Shown piece after piece: positions 22,522-31,146 of a stretch of DNA of 38,237 nucleotides (position 1 is the first letter of the stretch; every line of letters starts with the position of its first letter). This DNA comes from Streptomyces sp. WZ.A104. Lineage in GTDB: Bacteria > Actinomycetota > Actinomycetes > Streptomycetales > Streptomycetaceae. The stretch spans positions 1-38,237 of the forward strand of contig NZ_NWVL01000072.1 of assembly GCF_002382885.1 (NCBI RefSeq), written 5' to 3'. The position numbers were made by a program, and so were the translations under genes. The notes beneath the pieces are model-generated. The model saw nothing but the letters and a program-made list of their open reading frames with translations. It was not told the origin of the DNA and searched no databases.

Positions 22522-24210
22522 ATGTCAGACACTTCGAGCAGCGCGCTGCCCCGTCAGGTCGCCGACGCCTACGTCGACGCGATCATCGAACTCGACCCCA
22601 TCACCGGCACCTACCTGGGCGTGCCCGAGAGCTCGCACCGCCTGCCCGACTTCTCACCGGCCGGTCAGGCCGCGGTCGCCGACCTCATCCAAAAGACGCT
22701 GCGGGACCTGGACGCCGCGGAGCAGCGGCCCGGCGCGGACAGTGACGCCGAGCGGCGCTGCGGACGCCTGCTGCGGGAGCGCCTGACGGCGGAGCTCGCC
22801 GTTCACGAGGCCGAGGAGGGGCTGCGGACCGTCTCCAACCTGCACTCGCCCGCGCACAGCATCACCGAGGTCTTCACGATCACACCGACCGGGACGGAGG
22901 AGGACTGGGCGGCGGTCGCGGAGCGGCTGCGCGCCGTGCCCGCCGCGCAGGAGGGGTACCGCGCCTCGCTCGCGCTCGGTCTGGAACGCAAGCTGTACGG
23001 CGGACCGCGCGCGACCGCGACGTTCATCGGGCAGCTGACGGAGTGGGGCGGCGAGAGCGACAGCCCGGCGTTCTTCGAGGACTTCGTCGCCTCGGCTCCC
23101 GACGCTCTGCGGGCGGAGCTCGACGAGGCGGCCCGGCTCGCGACGGCCTCCGTGCTCTCGCTGCGGGACTGGATGCGCGATGTGTACGCCCCGGCGATCG
23201 AGGGGGCGCCGGACACGGTCGGCCGGGAACGGTACGCGCGCTGGTCGCGGCTGTACAACGGCACCGACCTGGATCTCGACGAGGCCTACGCGTACGGCTG
23301 GTCCGAGTACCACCGGCTGCTCGCCGAGATGAAGACCGAGGCCGAGAAGGTGCTTCCCGGGGCCGGTCCCTGGGAGGCGCTCGCCCACCTCGACGTGCAC
23401 GGCAAGCACATCGAGGGCGTGGACGAGGTCCGTGACTGGCTCCAGGAGCTGATGGACGAGGCGATCGAGGCGCTGGACGGCACCCATTTCGACCTCGCCG
23501 AGCGGGTCCGGAAGGTGGAGTCCCACATCGCCCCGCCCGGCGGGGCCGCCGCGCCTTACTACACCGGTCCGTCCGAGGACTTCTCGCGCCCCGGACGCAC
23601 CTGGCTGCCCACCATGGGCGAGACCCGCTTCCCGGTGTACGACCTGGTCTCGACCTGGTACCACGAGGGCGTTCCCGGCCACCACCTCCAGATCGCCCAG
23701 TGGACGCACGTCGCCGACAGCCTCTCGCGCTACCAGGCGTCGGTCGGCCAGGTCAGCGCGAACGCCGAAGGCTGGGCGCTGTACGCGGAGCGGCTCATGG
23801 ACGAGCTGGGATTCCTGCCCGATCCGGAGCGGCGGCTCGGCTATCTGGACGCACAGATGATGCGTGCCTGCCGGGTCATCGTCGACATCGGCATGCACCT
23901 GGAGCTGAAGATTCCGGCGGACTCCCCCTTCCACCCGGGCGAGCGCTGGACGCCCGGCCTGGCGCAGGAGTTCTTCGGCAACCACAGTGGGCGTCCCGCC
24001 GACTTCGTGGAGAGCGAGCTGACCCGCTATCTGTCCATGCCGGGCCAGGCCATCGGCTACAAGCTGGGCGAGCGCGCCTGGCTGCTGGGCCGCGAGAACG
24101 CGCGCGCGGCGCGCGGCGACGCGTTCGACCTCAAGGCCTGGCACATGGCAGCGCTCTCCCAGGGGTCGCTGGGTCTGGACGATCTGGTGGACGAGCTGTC
24201 CCGGCTCTGA
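22522..24210 (+). CDS. DUF885 family protein, putative metallopeptidase
   Basis: A 562-aa cytosolic protein of the DUF885 family. The core motif is YHEGVPGHHLQ (H381, E382, H387, H388), a variant HExxH-like zinc site, followed about 40 residues later by NAEGWALYAERL with a likely third ligand Glu, then LDAQMMRACRVIVDIGMH. No signal peptide or membrane segment. The substrate is unknown; family members are treated as peptidases by fold. The ATG at 22522 has AGGATG nearby; an earlier open frame overlaps the Lrp gene and is not used. Confidence 0.88.
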   Translation: MSDTSSSALPRQVADAYVDAIIELDPITGTYLGVPESSHRLPDFSPAGQAAVADLIQKTLRDLDAAEQRPGADSDAERRCGRLLRERLTAELAVHEAEEGLRTVSNLHSPAHSITEVFTITPTGTEEDWAAVAERLRAVPAAQEGYRASLALGLERKLYGGPRATATFIGQLTEWGGESDSPAFFEDFVASAPDALRAELDEAARLATASVLSLRDWMRDVYAPAIEGAPDTVGRERYARWSRLYNGTDLDLDEAYAYGWSEYHRLLAEMKTEAEKVLPGAGPWEALAHLDVHGKHIEGVDEVRDWLQELMDEAIEALDGTHFDLAERVRKVESHIAPPGGAAAPYYTGPSEDFSRPGRTWLPTMGETRFPVYDLVSTWYHEGVPGHHLQIAQWTHVADSLSRYQASVGQVSANAEGWALYAERLMDELGFLPDPERRLGYLDAQMMRACRVIVDIGMHLELKIPADSPFHPGERWTPGLAQEFFGNHSGRPADFVESELTRYLSMPGQAIGYKLGERAWLLGRENARAARGDAFDLKAWHMAALSQGSLGLDDLVDELSRL

Positions 24211-24373
24211 CCGCACCGGCGGTGCCGACGGCTGTGGCGGGTGGTTGAAGTCGGCGACGGCCAGGTCAGCGGGGTGGCGGCCGGGCAGCTGTTCGCGGCG
24301 TCGGCCGCCGCCGTGCCGCGCCGGTGACCCCGCGGACGGGGCCGCATCGGTGACGCCGGGTCAGCTGTTGCTC

Positions 24374-24892
24374 TCAGCAGCCGCAGTCGGCGTCGTCGAG
24401 CGGTGCGGTGAGCGGGTCGGCGGCGCGACGCCCGCTTCCCTCCCAGGTCTCGTAGGCGAACCCCTCGCGCGCCCAGTACTCGAAGCCGCCGAGCATCTCC
24501 TTGACCTGGTAGCCGAGTTGAGCGAGGGCCAGGGCCGCACGGGTGGCGCCGTTGCAGCCGGGCCCCCAGCAGTACGTGACCACGGGCACGGCCGGGTCGA
24601 GCAGCGCCGCCGCCTGCTCGGGGATCAGGGCGGTGGGCAGATGCACCGCCCCGGGAATGTGCCCCTGGTCCCAGGACGCGGTGGAACGGCTGTCCACGAC
24701 GACGAACCCGGGGTCGCCGTCGGCGGCGAGTGCGGAGGCGACATCGGAGACGTCGGCGTGGAAGGCGAGCGAGGCGGCGAAGTGGGCGGCCGCGGCGGCG
24801 GGCGAAGCGGGCGCGACGCGCAGCACGGGATTGTCGGCCGGAGTCGTGGGTGCGGGGGCGGGCGCGGGAGCGGGCTGAGAGTTCATGACCAT
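24374..24892 (-). CDS. Rhodanese-domain protein
   Basis: A 172-aa protein with one rhodanese domain (about residues 35-160). VVVDSRSTASWDQGHIPGAV is the CH2A-type segment, and the active loop is TYCWGPGCNG with the persulfide Cys C108 and a second Cys C113. The first 30 residues are a low-complexity Pro/Ala tract. The protein ends in DCGC, two more cysteines. It may carry sulfane sulfur. ATG 24892 is used (ATG 24886 also possible). It diverges from an Lrp regulator, with two identical palindromes between them. Confidence 0.88.
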   Translation of the reverse strand: MVMNSQPAPAPAPAPTTPADNPVLRVAPASPAAAAAHFAASLAFHADVSDVASALAADGDPGFVVVDSRSTASWDQGHIPGAVHLPTALIPEQAAALLDPAVPVVTYCWGPGCNGATRAALALAQLGYQVKEMLGGFEYWAREGFAYETWEGSGRRAADPLTAPLDDADCGC

Positions 24893-24924
24893 GAATTTAC
24901 GGTCGCAGGCCGGGGTCCGGAAGT

Positions 24925-24974
24925 GGGATTTCCCGGCGCTCTTCTTGATCTGCCGGGGATTTCCCTGTTCTATC
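24925..24974 (+). promoter_or_regulatory. twin GGGATTTCCC operators and promoter of the second Lrp gene
   Basis: GGGATTTCCC occurs at 24925-24934 and again at 24956-24965. Each is itself a palindrome (GGGA-TT-TCCC) and they are 31 bp apart, three helical turns, so both face the same side of DNA. The second copy sits between TTGATC (24945-24950) and TCTATC (24969-24974), a possible -35/-10 pair 6 nt before ATG 24981. Strong candidate for Lrp binding and autorepression with control of the rhodanese. Confidence 0.6.
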
Positions 24975-24980
24975 CGACCC

Positions 24981-25427
24981 ATGACCGACTATTCCCCGGA
25001 CGCCACCGACTGGCGCATCCTCGACGTCCTTCAGCGCGACGGACGGGCGACGTTCGCCGAGCTCGCCCGTGCCGTCGCCATGTCCCCGAGCGCCGTGACC
25101 GAGCGGGTGCGGCGGTTGGAGGAGCTGGGGGTGATCAGCGGGTACGCGGCCGTGGTGGACGCCGAACGGCTGGGGCTGCCGATCCTCGCCCTTGTACGGC
25201 TGCGGTACCCGAACGGCAACTACAAGCCGTTCCACGACCTCCTGGAGACCACGCCGGAGATCATCGAGGCCCACCACGTCACCGGTGACGACTGTTTCGT
25301 CCTCAAGGTGACGGCCCGCTCGATGAAGCATCTGGAGGAGACCACCGGCCGGATCGGCGCCCTGGGCTCCGTCACGACGAGCATCGTCTACTCCTCGCCG
25401 CTCCCCCGTCGCGCGATCGGACGCTGA
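24981..25427 (+). CDS. Lrp/AsnC family transcriptional regulator
   Basis: A 148-aa regulator. The HTH is at about residues 7-55 (WRILDVLQRDGRATFAELAR, then SAVTERVRRLEELGVISGY) and the RAM effector domain at about 65-140 (ILALVRLRYPNGNYKPF, HHVTGDDCFVLKVTARS). ATG 24981 gives the normal family N-terminus; an earlier in-frame ATG at 24885 would run through the operators and into the divergent gene. The stop is 21 bp from the convergent sbcC stop. Confidence 0.92.
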   Translation: MTDYSPDATDWRILDVLQRDGRATFAELARAVAMSPSAVTERVRRLEELGVISGYAAVVDAERLGLPILALVRLRYPNGNYKPFHDLLETTPEIIEAHHVTGDDCFVLKVTARSMKHLEETTGRIGALGSVTTSIVYSSPLPRRAIGR

Positions 25428-25448
25428 ACGGGCGTTCGCCCGGCAGGG

Positions 25449-28400
25449 TCACAGGCGATGGCGCACCGAGGAGCCCTGCCGCTCCTTGACCACTTCGAGG
25501 CGGACCGGGATACGGCGGCGCAGGTCGGCCACGTGGCTGACGATGCCCACACTGCGGTCCCGCTCCCGCAGCGAGTCCAGCACGTCGAGCACCTCGTCCA
25601 GGGTCTGGTCGTCGAGGCTGCCGAAGCCCTCGTCGATGAAGAGGGTGTCCAGGCGTACGCCGCCCGCCTCCTCGGTCACCACGTCGGCGAGGCCGAGCGC
25701 GAGGGCGAGAGAGGCGAAGAACGTCTCGCCGCCGGACAGGGTCGCGGTGTCCCGTTCGCTGCCGGTCCAGGCGTCCACCACATGCAGCCCGAGCCCCGCC
25801 CTGCGGCCGCCGGTGCGGGCGTCGGAGTGGACGAGGGTGTAGCGGCCGGAGGACATCCGCCGAAGGCGCGCGGTGGCGGCCGCCGCCACCTGCTCCAGGC
25901 GGGCGGCCAGGACGTAGGCCTCCAGGCGCATCTTGCGTTCGTTGTCGGCGGAGGTGCCCGCGGCCAGGCCCGCGAGCCGGGCGACGCGCTCGTACTCCTG
26001 GCGCACCGGGCCCAGCCGCCGGACCTCGTCGGCGGCCAGCGACGAGAGGCGGGACAGCTCGGCGCAGCGCTCCCGGGCGGCGGCGAGTGCGGAGGCGGCC
26101 TCCCGCAGCAGCCGTTCCGCCGTGTCGAACGCGCCCTGTGCGGCGGCGGGTCGGGCAGGGGGACGCTCCGCCGCGGCGCGGGCGTCCTGCTCGGCGCGGC
26201 GGTCCGCGACCGCGGCGGCCTCGGACTGCCAGGCGTCGATGCGGTGTTGGAGGTCGCGTTGGGCGGCGGCGTCGAGGAGGGTCGCCGCGGCGTCCTGCGG
26301 GGTGTCGAAGCCCGCGCGGAACGCCGCGTCGGACAGCCGGTCGTCCGCTTCCTTGCGCCGCTGGGCCGCTTCCTGTTCAGCGCGTACGGCCTCGGCGGCG
26401 TCCGCGAGCAACGCGACCCGGCGGGTGAGGCGGTCCGCGTACTCGGCTACCGAGCCGGACTCTGCCCGGGCTACGGCGAGTTCGCCCTCCAGCCCCGCCT
26501 GTTCGCGGTCGAGCGCCTCGCGCCGCGAGGTGCGGGCGGCGGCCCTGCGCTCGGCCTGCTGGCGGAGTTCGAGCCGCCCGAGGTGCTCGCGCTCGGCCGC
26601 GTCGAGAGCCTCGTGCGCGGCGTGGGTCCCGGCGGCGAGGCGGTGGGCCTCGGCGTGCTCCTCGGTCAACCGGTCGACGATCTGGCGGAGTTCGGCGACG
26701 GACGGGCCGGCGTCGGCGTCGGCCGGGAGGCCGGCGGGCTCCGCCGCCTGCGCGGGGACCGGGCCGGCGGGGAGGCGCGCGGTCGACTCCGCCCGCGCGG
26801 CGTGCTCGTCGGCGGCAGGGTACGCAGCCGCCCCGTCCCCTGCCGTCACCGAAGGCTCCGCCTCGCGGGCCTCGGCGTGGGCTGCCGCGTGGCGTTCGCG
26901 GATGAGGCCGAGGGCCTGCTCCGCGCGGGCGCGGGCCTCCTCGGCGCGCCGGTGGGCGGTGAGGGCGGCCTCCTCGGTGGCCCGGTCGACATGGCCATCG
27001 CCCTCGGTGGCGGGCGCCGGATGGTCGGCGGAGCCGCAGACGGTGCAGGGCGCGCCGTCGACGAGCCCCGCGGCCAGCTCCGCCGCGATGTCGCGCAGCC
27101 GCCGCTCCCGCAGCCCGAGCCAGGTCTCGTGGGCGTCGAGGGCGCGTTCCCAGGCCTCGGACAGGGCGTGCCGGGCGGTCTCCTCCTCGACGGCCAGGGC
27201 GTCGCGGCGGAGGGCCGCGTCCAGTCGGCGGCGGGCCGGGCCGAGGCGTCCGGCGATCTGTTCGGCGCGGGTCGCGGCCTCCTGGGCCGCCGCGACGCGC
27301 TCCCGGAGCCGGGTGTGGACGGCGTCCCAGTCGGCCAGCCACGCGTCCGCGTCGCGGACGGTCGCGTCGTCGGCCCGGGCCTCCCGCTCCAGCAGGTCCC
27401 GTTCCTCGTCGATCTCGGTGCTGCGCCGCTCGGCCCGGCGGGCGGACTCCAGGCCGCCCAGCTCCTGCCGGAACCGACGCTCCAGCTCGGTGAGTTGTTC
27501 GGCGCCCGCGTCGACGAGGTCGGGCGACAGCCGCGCCCTGGCCGTGCCGAGGACGTCGCTCGCCGTCCGGTGGGCGCGCTCGGCCTCCTCGCGCAGCTCC
27601 AGCGCGGGGGCGACCCGCTCGGCCTTGCGGGCGCGCTCCAACTGCTGCTGGCAGCGGTCGTGTTCGGGGCGGCTTTCCTCCAGCGCCGCGGCCCGCGCCC
27701 GGGTCTCCTCGTACCGCTGCTGGAGGCGGGCCAGTTCGCGTTCGGCGTCCAGGGCGTGGCGGGCGGCGGTCTGCCGCCCCTCCGCATCGGCGAGCACGCG
27801 GTGGGCGATGTCGAGGTGCTCGCGGGCGGCGCTGCGGGCGAGGGCGGCCCATTCCAGGGCGGCGTCGGCGAGGCCGGGTTCGCCGGGCCGGGCCGCGGGC
27901 GGCGCGGCCTCGGTCCCGGCGGGTCCGGCGGCCTGGGCGATGCGCTGGAGGAGGGCGAGGATCTTCTCGTCGCCCGCGGTCACCCTGGCCTCGGCGCCCC
28001 GGCGCAGTTCGGCGAGCCGCTCCTCGACGGCGGCGAAGCGGCGGGTGTCGAAGAGCCGGCCGAGGAGCTTGCCGCGGGCCTCGGCGTCGGCACGCAGGAA
28101 ACGGGCGAAGTCGCCCTGCGGCAACAGCACGACCTGGCAGAACTGGTCCCGGCTCATGCCGATGAGCTGGGTCAGCTCCTCGCCGATCTCCTGGTGCGAC
28201 TTGCTGAGGGCCTGCCAGCCGCGCTCGGGGTCGTGTTCGCGCAGCCTGCTCTGCGCCTTCTCCAGGGTGAAGCCGTCGCCCCGCTTCTTGGGGCGGGGCT
28301 GGGCGGGGCTGCGGGTGACTTCGAGGCGTCGGCCTCCGACGGTCAGTTCCAGCTGGACCTCGGTGGGCAGGTCCACGGGCGCGTGGTCGCTGCGCAGGGA

Positions 28401-28595
28401 GGCCCCGGGGCTCTGGCGGGCACCGGGGACAGCTCCGTACAGGGCGTAGCAGACGGCGTCCAGGACGGAGGTCTTCCCGGCGCCGGTGGGGCCGTGGAGG
28501 AGGAACAGTCCGCCCGAGGAGAGGGTGTCGAAGTCGACTTCCTGGGTGGCGCCGAACGGGCCGAAGGCGGTGAGGGTGAGGCGGTGCAGTCTCAA
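25449..28595 (-). CDS. sbcC: Exonuclease subunit SbcC (Rad50-like ATPase)
   Basis: A 1048-aa SMC-like ATPase that with SbcD processes DNA ends and hairpins. Walker A is GPTGAGKTS (residues 35-43) and the Q-loop lies in VVLLPQGDFARFL. Long Arg/Glu/Ala-rich coiled coils flank the zinc hook CTVC (C517, C520) almost exactly at the middle. The C-terminal lobe has the signature LSGGETFFASLALALG and Walker B LDTLFIDEGFGSLD. The TTG start at 28595 overlaps the sbcD stop (TTGA), so the two are translationally coupled. A 1098-codon open frame on the other strand is an antisense artefact of GC bias. Confidence 0.95.
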   Translation of the reverse strand: MRLHRLTLTAFGPFGATQEVDFDTLSSGGLFLLHGPTGAGKTSVLDAVCYALYGAVPGARQSPGASLRSDHAPVDLPTEVQLELTVGGRRLEVTRSPAQPRPKKRGDGFTLEKAQSRLREHDPERGWQALSKSHQEIGEELTQLIGMSRDQFCQVVLLPQGDFARFLRADAEARGKLLGRLFDTRRFAAVEERLAELRRGAEARVTAGDEKILALLQRIAQAAGPAGTEAAPPAARPGEPGLADAALEWAALARSAAREHLDIAHRVLADAEGRQTAARHALDAERELARLQQRYEETRARAAALEESRPEHDRCQQQLERARKAERVAPALELREEAERAHRTASDVLGTARARLSPDLVDAGAEQLTELERRFRQELGGLESARRAERRSTEIDEERDLLEREARADDATVRDADAWLADWDAVHTRLRERVAAAQEAATRAEQIAGRLGPARRRLDAALRRDALAVEEETARHALSEAWERALDAHETWLGLRERRLRDIAAELAAGLVDGAPCTVCGSADHPAPATEGDGHVDRATEEAALTAHRRAEEARARAEQALGLIRERHAAAHAEAREAEPSVTAGDGAAAYPAADEHAARAESTARLPAGPVPAQAAEPAGLPADADAGPSVAELRQIVDRLTEEHAEAHRLAAGTHAAHEALDAAEREHLGRLELRQQAERRAAARTSRREALDREQAGLEGELAVARAESGSVAEYADRLTRRVALLADAAEAVRAEQEAAQRRKEADDRLSDAAFRAGFDTPQDAAATLLDAAAQRDLQHRIDAWQSEAAAVADRRAEQDARAAAERPPARPAAAQGAFDTAERLLREAASALAAARERCAELSRLSSLAADEVRRLGPVRQEYERVARLAGLAAGTSADNERKMRLEAYVLAARLEQVAAAATARLRRMSSGRYTLVHSDARTGGRRAGLGLHVVDAWTGSERDTATLSGGETFFASLALALGLADVVTEEAGGVRLDTLFIDEGFGSLDDQTLDEVLDVLDSLRERDRSVGIVSHVADLRRRIPVRLEVVKERQGSSVRHRL

Positions 28596-29761
28596 CGGGA
28601 CACCTCGCGCACGCTCTCGTCCACCCGTACGTCGTCGAACGCGGCGCGCAGGACGGTGCGTTCGAGGTCACTGGGTCCGCTGCCGCCGCGCACATGGGCG
28701 ACGAAGTCCTCGGCGATCTGGTGGTCGTCGCGGCCCTTGAGCCGTTGGGCGTAGGAGGCGAGGGGGTCCTCGGGGGCCCGCTCGGGATCGAAGACGAGGC
28801 TGAGGGTGTGCGGGAAGCGCCGGGCGAGGCGGGCCATGGGGTCGGCGGGGCGGACCGGGTCGGTGAGGGTCGCCTCGACCCAGGCGTGCTCGTGGCGGTC
28901 CAGGCCCGGATCCTCCAGGAGGGTGTCGAGGCGGCCGCGGAGCCGGGCGAGGGGACGTTCGACCGGGCAGTCGATCCGTTCCTCGGCGGCGATGTTCCCG
29001 TCGCCGTCGAGGTCGATCAGCCACATGGTCTTGCGGTGGCCGTCCTCGGAGAAGGAGTAGGCGAGCGGGGAGCCGGAGTAGCGGACGCGTTCGGTGACCC
29101 GCTGGCTGCCGTGGAGGTGGCCGAGGGCGACGTAGTCGACGCCGTCGAAGACTCCGGCCGGGACGGCGGCGACCCCGCCGACGGTGATGTCGCGTTCGCT
29201 GTCGCTGGGCTCCCCACCCGCCACGAAGGCATGGGCGAGGACGACGGAGCGGGTGCCTGCGGGCCGGGCGGCGAGGTCGGCGCGTACCCGGTCCATGGCG
29301 GCGGTGAGGACCGCCTCGTGACCGGCCTTGGGGGCACGCAGGGCGTCCTTGACCAGGGCCGGTTCCAGGTAGGGCAGCCCGTAGAGGGCGACGTCCCCGT
29401 GGTCGTCGGTGAGGACTACGGGGGTGGCGCAGCCCTCGGGGTCGGTCCGCAGGTGGATTCCGGCCCGCTCGAAGAGTCCGGCGCCGACGCCGAGGCGGCG
29501 GGCCGAGTCGTGGTTGCCGGAGATCATGACGGTGGGGACGCCGGCGGCGGCGAGCCGGTGCAGCGCACGGTCGAACAGTTCGACGGCGCTGAGCGGCGGG
29601 ACGGCCCGGTCGTAGACGTCGCCGGAGACGAGGACGGCGTCGACCTCGCGTTCCCGTACGGTCGCCACGAGATGGTCGAGATAGGCGGCCTGGGCCTCCA
29701 GCAGGGAGACGCGGTGGAAGGACCGGCCCAGGTGCCAGTCCGAGGTGTGCAGAAGCCTCAC
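28592..29761 (-). CDS. sbcD: Exonuclease subunit SbcD (Mre11-like nuclease)
   Basis: A 389-aa metallophosphoesterase-type nuclease. Phosphoesterase motifs are TSDWHLGRSF, VSGDVYDRAVPP, ISGNHDSARR, LAHAFVAGG and ALGHLHGSQ; together they form the dinuclear Mn site. A C-terminal capping region (about 270-389) follows. GTG 29761 is chosen because RLLHTSDWHLG is the expected N-terminus; the frame is open for 52 more codons, but these look like promoter sequence. The 197-bp gap 29762-29958 holds no gene; GTTAGCGT near 29885 may be part of the promoter. Confidence 0.94.
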   Translation of the reverse strand: MRLLHTSDWHLGRSFHRVSLLEAQAAYLDHLVATVREREVDAVLVSGDVYDRAVPPLSAVELFDRALHRLAAAGVPTVMISGNHDSARRLGVGAGLFERAGIHLRTDPEGCATPVVLTDDHGDVALYGLPYLEPALVKDALRAPKAGHEAVLTAAMDRVRADLAARPAGTRSVVLAHAFVAGGEPSDSERDITVGGVAAVPAGVFDGVDYVALGHLHGSQRVTERVRYSGSPLAYSFSEDGHRKTMWLIDLDGDGNIAAEERIDCPVERPLARLRGRLDTLLEDPGLDRHEHAWVEATLTDPVRPADPMARLARRFPHTLSLVFDPERAPEDPLASYAQRLKGRDDHQIAEDFVAHVRGGSGPSDLERTVLRAAFDDVRVDESVREVSR

Positions 29762-29958
29762 GCCACCACCCCGCCGATCCGGGCCCGCATCGCCGTCACT
29801 CCGCCGGTACCGGCCCGCATCGTCCTCGTCCTCCACCCCGTGGGTCGCACGCCGCCGGTCCGCGGTCGCGCCGTCGGCAACGACCACGCTAACGCCGCCG
29901 GGTCGCCGAACCCGCATCGATCATGATTTTCGCGCCCAGCTCCAGGGTCACACCCCGG

Positions 29959-30585
29959 TCACACGTCCCCGTACGCCTCGCCGCCCAGCTCCAGTCCGGC
30001 GGTCCCGGCGGTCGCGTCGGCCAGCCAGGCGGTGAACGCCGCCACATCGGCGTCCGGCAGCCCGATCTCGATGGTGACGGCCTCCGCGTACCGCACCTGG
30101 CGGACGTCCCGGCCGGTGGCCCGAAGATCGTTCTCCAGCTTGCCCGCCCGCTGGTGGTCGACGCGGACCGTGGCGAGCCGGAAGCGCTGCCGGGTGATGG
30201 TGCCGAGCGCGTCGAGGGCCTCGCCGACCACTCCCCCGTACGCCCGGATCAGCCCGCCCGCGCCGAGTTTGACGCCGCCGTAGTAGCGGGTGACGACCGC
30301 CGCGACGTACCGCATCTCCCGCCGCATGAGCATCTGGAGCATCGGGACGCCCGCCGTTCCGCCGGGTTCACCGTCGTCACTGGCCTTCTGTACGGCGGCG
30401 TCGGCGCCGATCACGTACGCGAAGCAGTTGTGGGTGGCGGTGGGGTGCTCCTTGCGGACGCGGGCGACGAAGTCCTGCGCCTCCTGCTCGGTGGCGGCGG
30501 GGGCGAGGGAGCAGAGGAAACGCGATCGGTTGATCTCGCTCTCGTGCACACCCGCGCGGGCGACGGTCCGGTACTGCTCCTGCAT
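29959..30585 (-). CDS. YigZ/IMPACT family protein
   Basis: A 208-aa protein. The N-terminal UPF0029/IMPACT domain (about residues 10-130) has RSRFLCSLAPA, THNCFAYVIG, SDDGEPGGTAGVPML and the very conserved VVTRYYGGVKLGAGGLIRAY. A C-terminal DUF1949 ferredoxin-like domain follows (about 140-205). The family is linked to translation and stress by homology to IMPACT; the bacterial role is not settled. A -10 box lies 6 nt upstream, so it is probably leaderless. Confidence 0.92.
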   Translation of the reverse strand: MQEQYRTVARAGVHESEINRSRFLCSLAPAATEQEAQDFVARVRKEHPTATHNCFAYVIGADAAVQKASDDGEPGGTAGVPMLQMLMRREMRYVAAVVTRYYGGVKLGAGGLIRAYGGVVGEALDALGTITRQRFRLATVRVDHQRAGKLENDLRATGRDVRQVRYAEAVTIEIGLPDADVAAFTAWLADATAGTAGLELGGEAYGDV

Positions 30586-30591
30586 CCGCCC

Positions 30592-30597
30592 ACCCTA
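30592..30597 (-). promoter_or_regulatory. -10 box of yigZ-like gene, leaderless
   Basis: TAGGGT on the minus strand ends 6 nt before the ATG at 30585. No clear -35. Confidence 0.4.
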
Positions 30598-30668
30598 TGT
30601 CCCGTCGCGCGGGCAGCTCCCGGCACTCCCGTCGGGAATGGCGGACGGGGGCCGCCGGTTGTCCCGGC

Positions 30669-31103
30669 ATGCACGCAGACACAGACGCACGCCAAGAGGC
30701 GGAGACGATCCGGCGGATTCTTCAGGACACCGGCGACACCTGGGCGGTGGTGGGCCTGTCCGACAACCCCTCCCGGGCGGCCTACGGGGTGGCTCAGGTG
30801 CTCCAGCGGTTCGGGAAGCGGGTGGTGCCGGTGCACCCGAAGGCCGAGGCGGTGCACGGGGAGCAGGGCTACGCCTCGCTGGCGGACATTCCTTTCCCCG
30901 TCGACGTGGTCGACGTGTTCGTCAACAGCGAGCTGGCGGGCGCGGTCGCCGACGAGGCGGTGGCGGCGGGCGCGAAGGCGGTGTGGTTCCAGCTCGGGGT
31001 GGTGGACCGGGCCGCGTACGGGCGGACGCGGGCGGCGGGCCTGGACATGGTCATGGACCGGTGCCCGGCGATCGAGATCCCGAAGCTGCCGGAGCATGTC
31101 TGA
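30669..31103 (+). CDS. CoA-binding (Rossmann) domain protein, YccU-like
   Basis: A 144-aa stand-alone CoA-binding domain like that of succinyl-CoA synthetase alpha. It has WAVVGLSDNPSRAAYGVAQVL (nucleotide loop, about residues 20-40; WAVVGLSDNPSR is key), VVPVHPKAEAVHGE, VDVVDVFVN, KAVWFQLGVVD and MVMDRCPAIE near the end. Ligand binding is expected; catalytic function unknown. ATG 30669 gives the normal length; an in-frame ATG at 30597 would add 24 Arg-rich residues with no homology. The AAC(3)-type gene begins 39 nt after its stop. Confidence 0.88.
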   Translation: MHADTDARQEAETIRRILQDTGDTWAVVGLSDNPSRAAYGVAQVLQRFGKRVVPVHPKAEAVHGEQGYASLADIPFPVDVVDVFVNSELAGAVADEAVAAGAKAVWFQLGVVDRAAYGRTRAAGLDMVMDRCPAIEIPKLPEHV

Positions 31104-31119
31104 GGGTGTGGCGCCCGTC

Positions 31120-31146
31120 CCACGGCGGGAAGGATTCCCGCCGTGG
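31120..31146 (+). promoter_or_regulatory. 12-bp perfect hairpin enclosing the SD and GTG of the AAC(3) gene
   Basis: CCACGGCGGGAA (31120-31131) and TTCCCGCCGTGG (31135-31146) are perfect inverted arms with a 3-nt loop. The SD-like AAGGA (31130-31134) spans the top of the left arm and the loop, and the GTG start (31143-31145) is inside the right arm. In RNA this would block initiation unless opened. It could also be a terminator of the upstream gene or a DNA operator. Confidence 0.6.

Noticed and set aside
25458..28754. A 1098-codon open frame antisense to sbcC
   Set aside because: GC bias leaves long antisense frames; the sbcC strand has Walker, signature and zinc-hook motifs, while this frame is a compositionally skewed Gly/Ala/Val/Leu string without domains.
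29762..29917. 52-residue N-terminal extension of SbcD
   Set aside because: Arg/Asp/Gly-rich without homology; the Mre11-type N-terminus begins exactly at GTG 29761.
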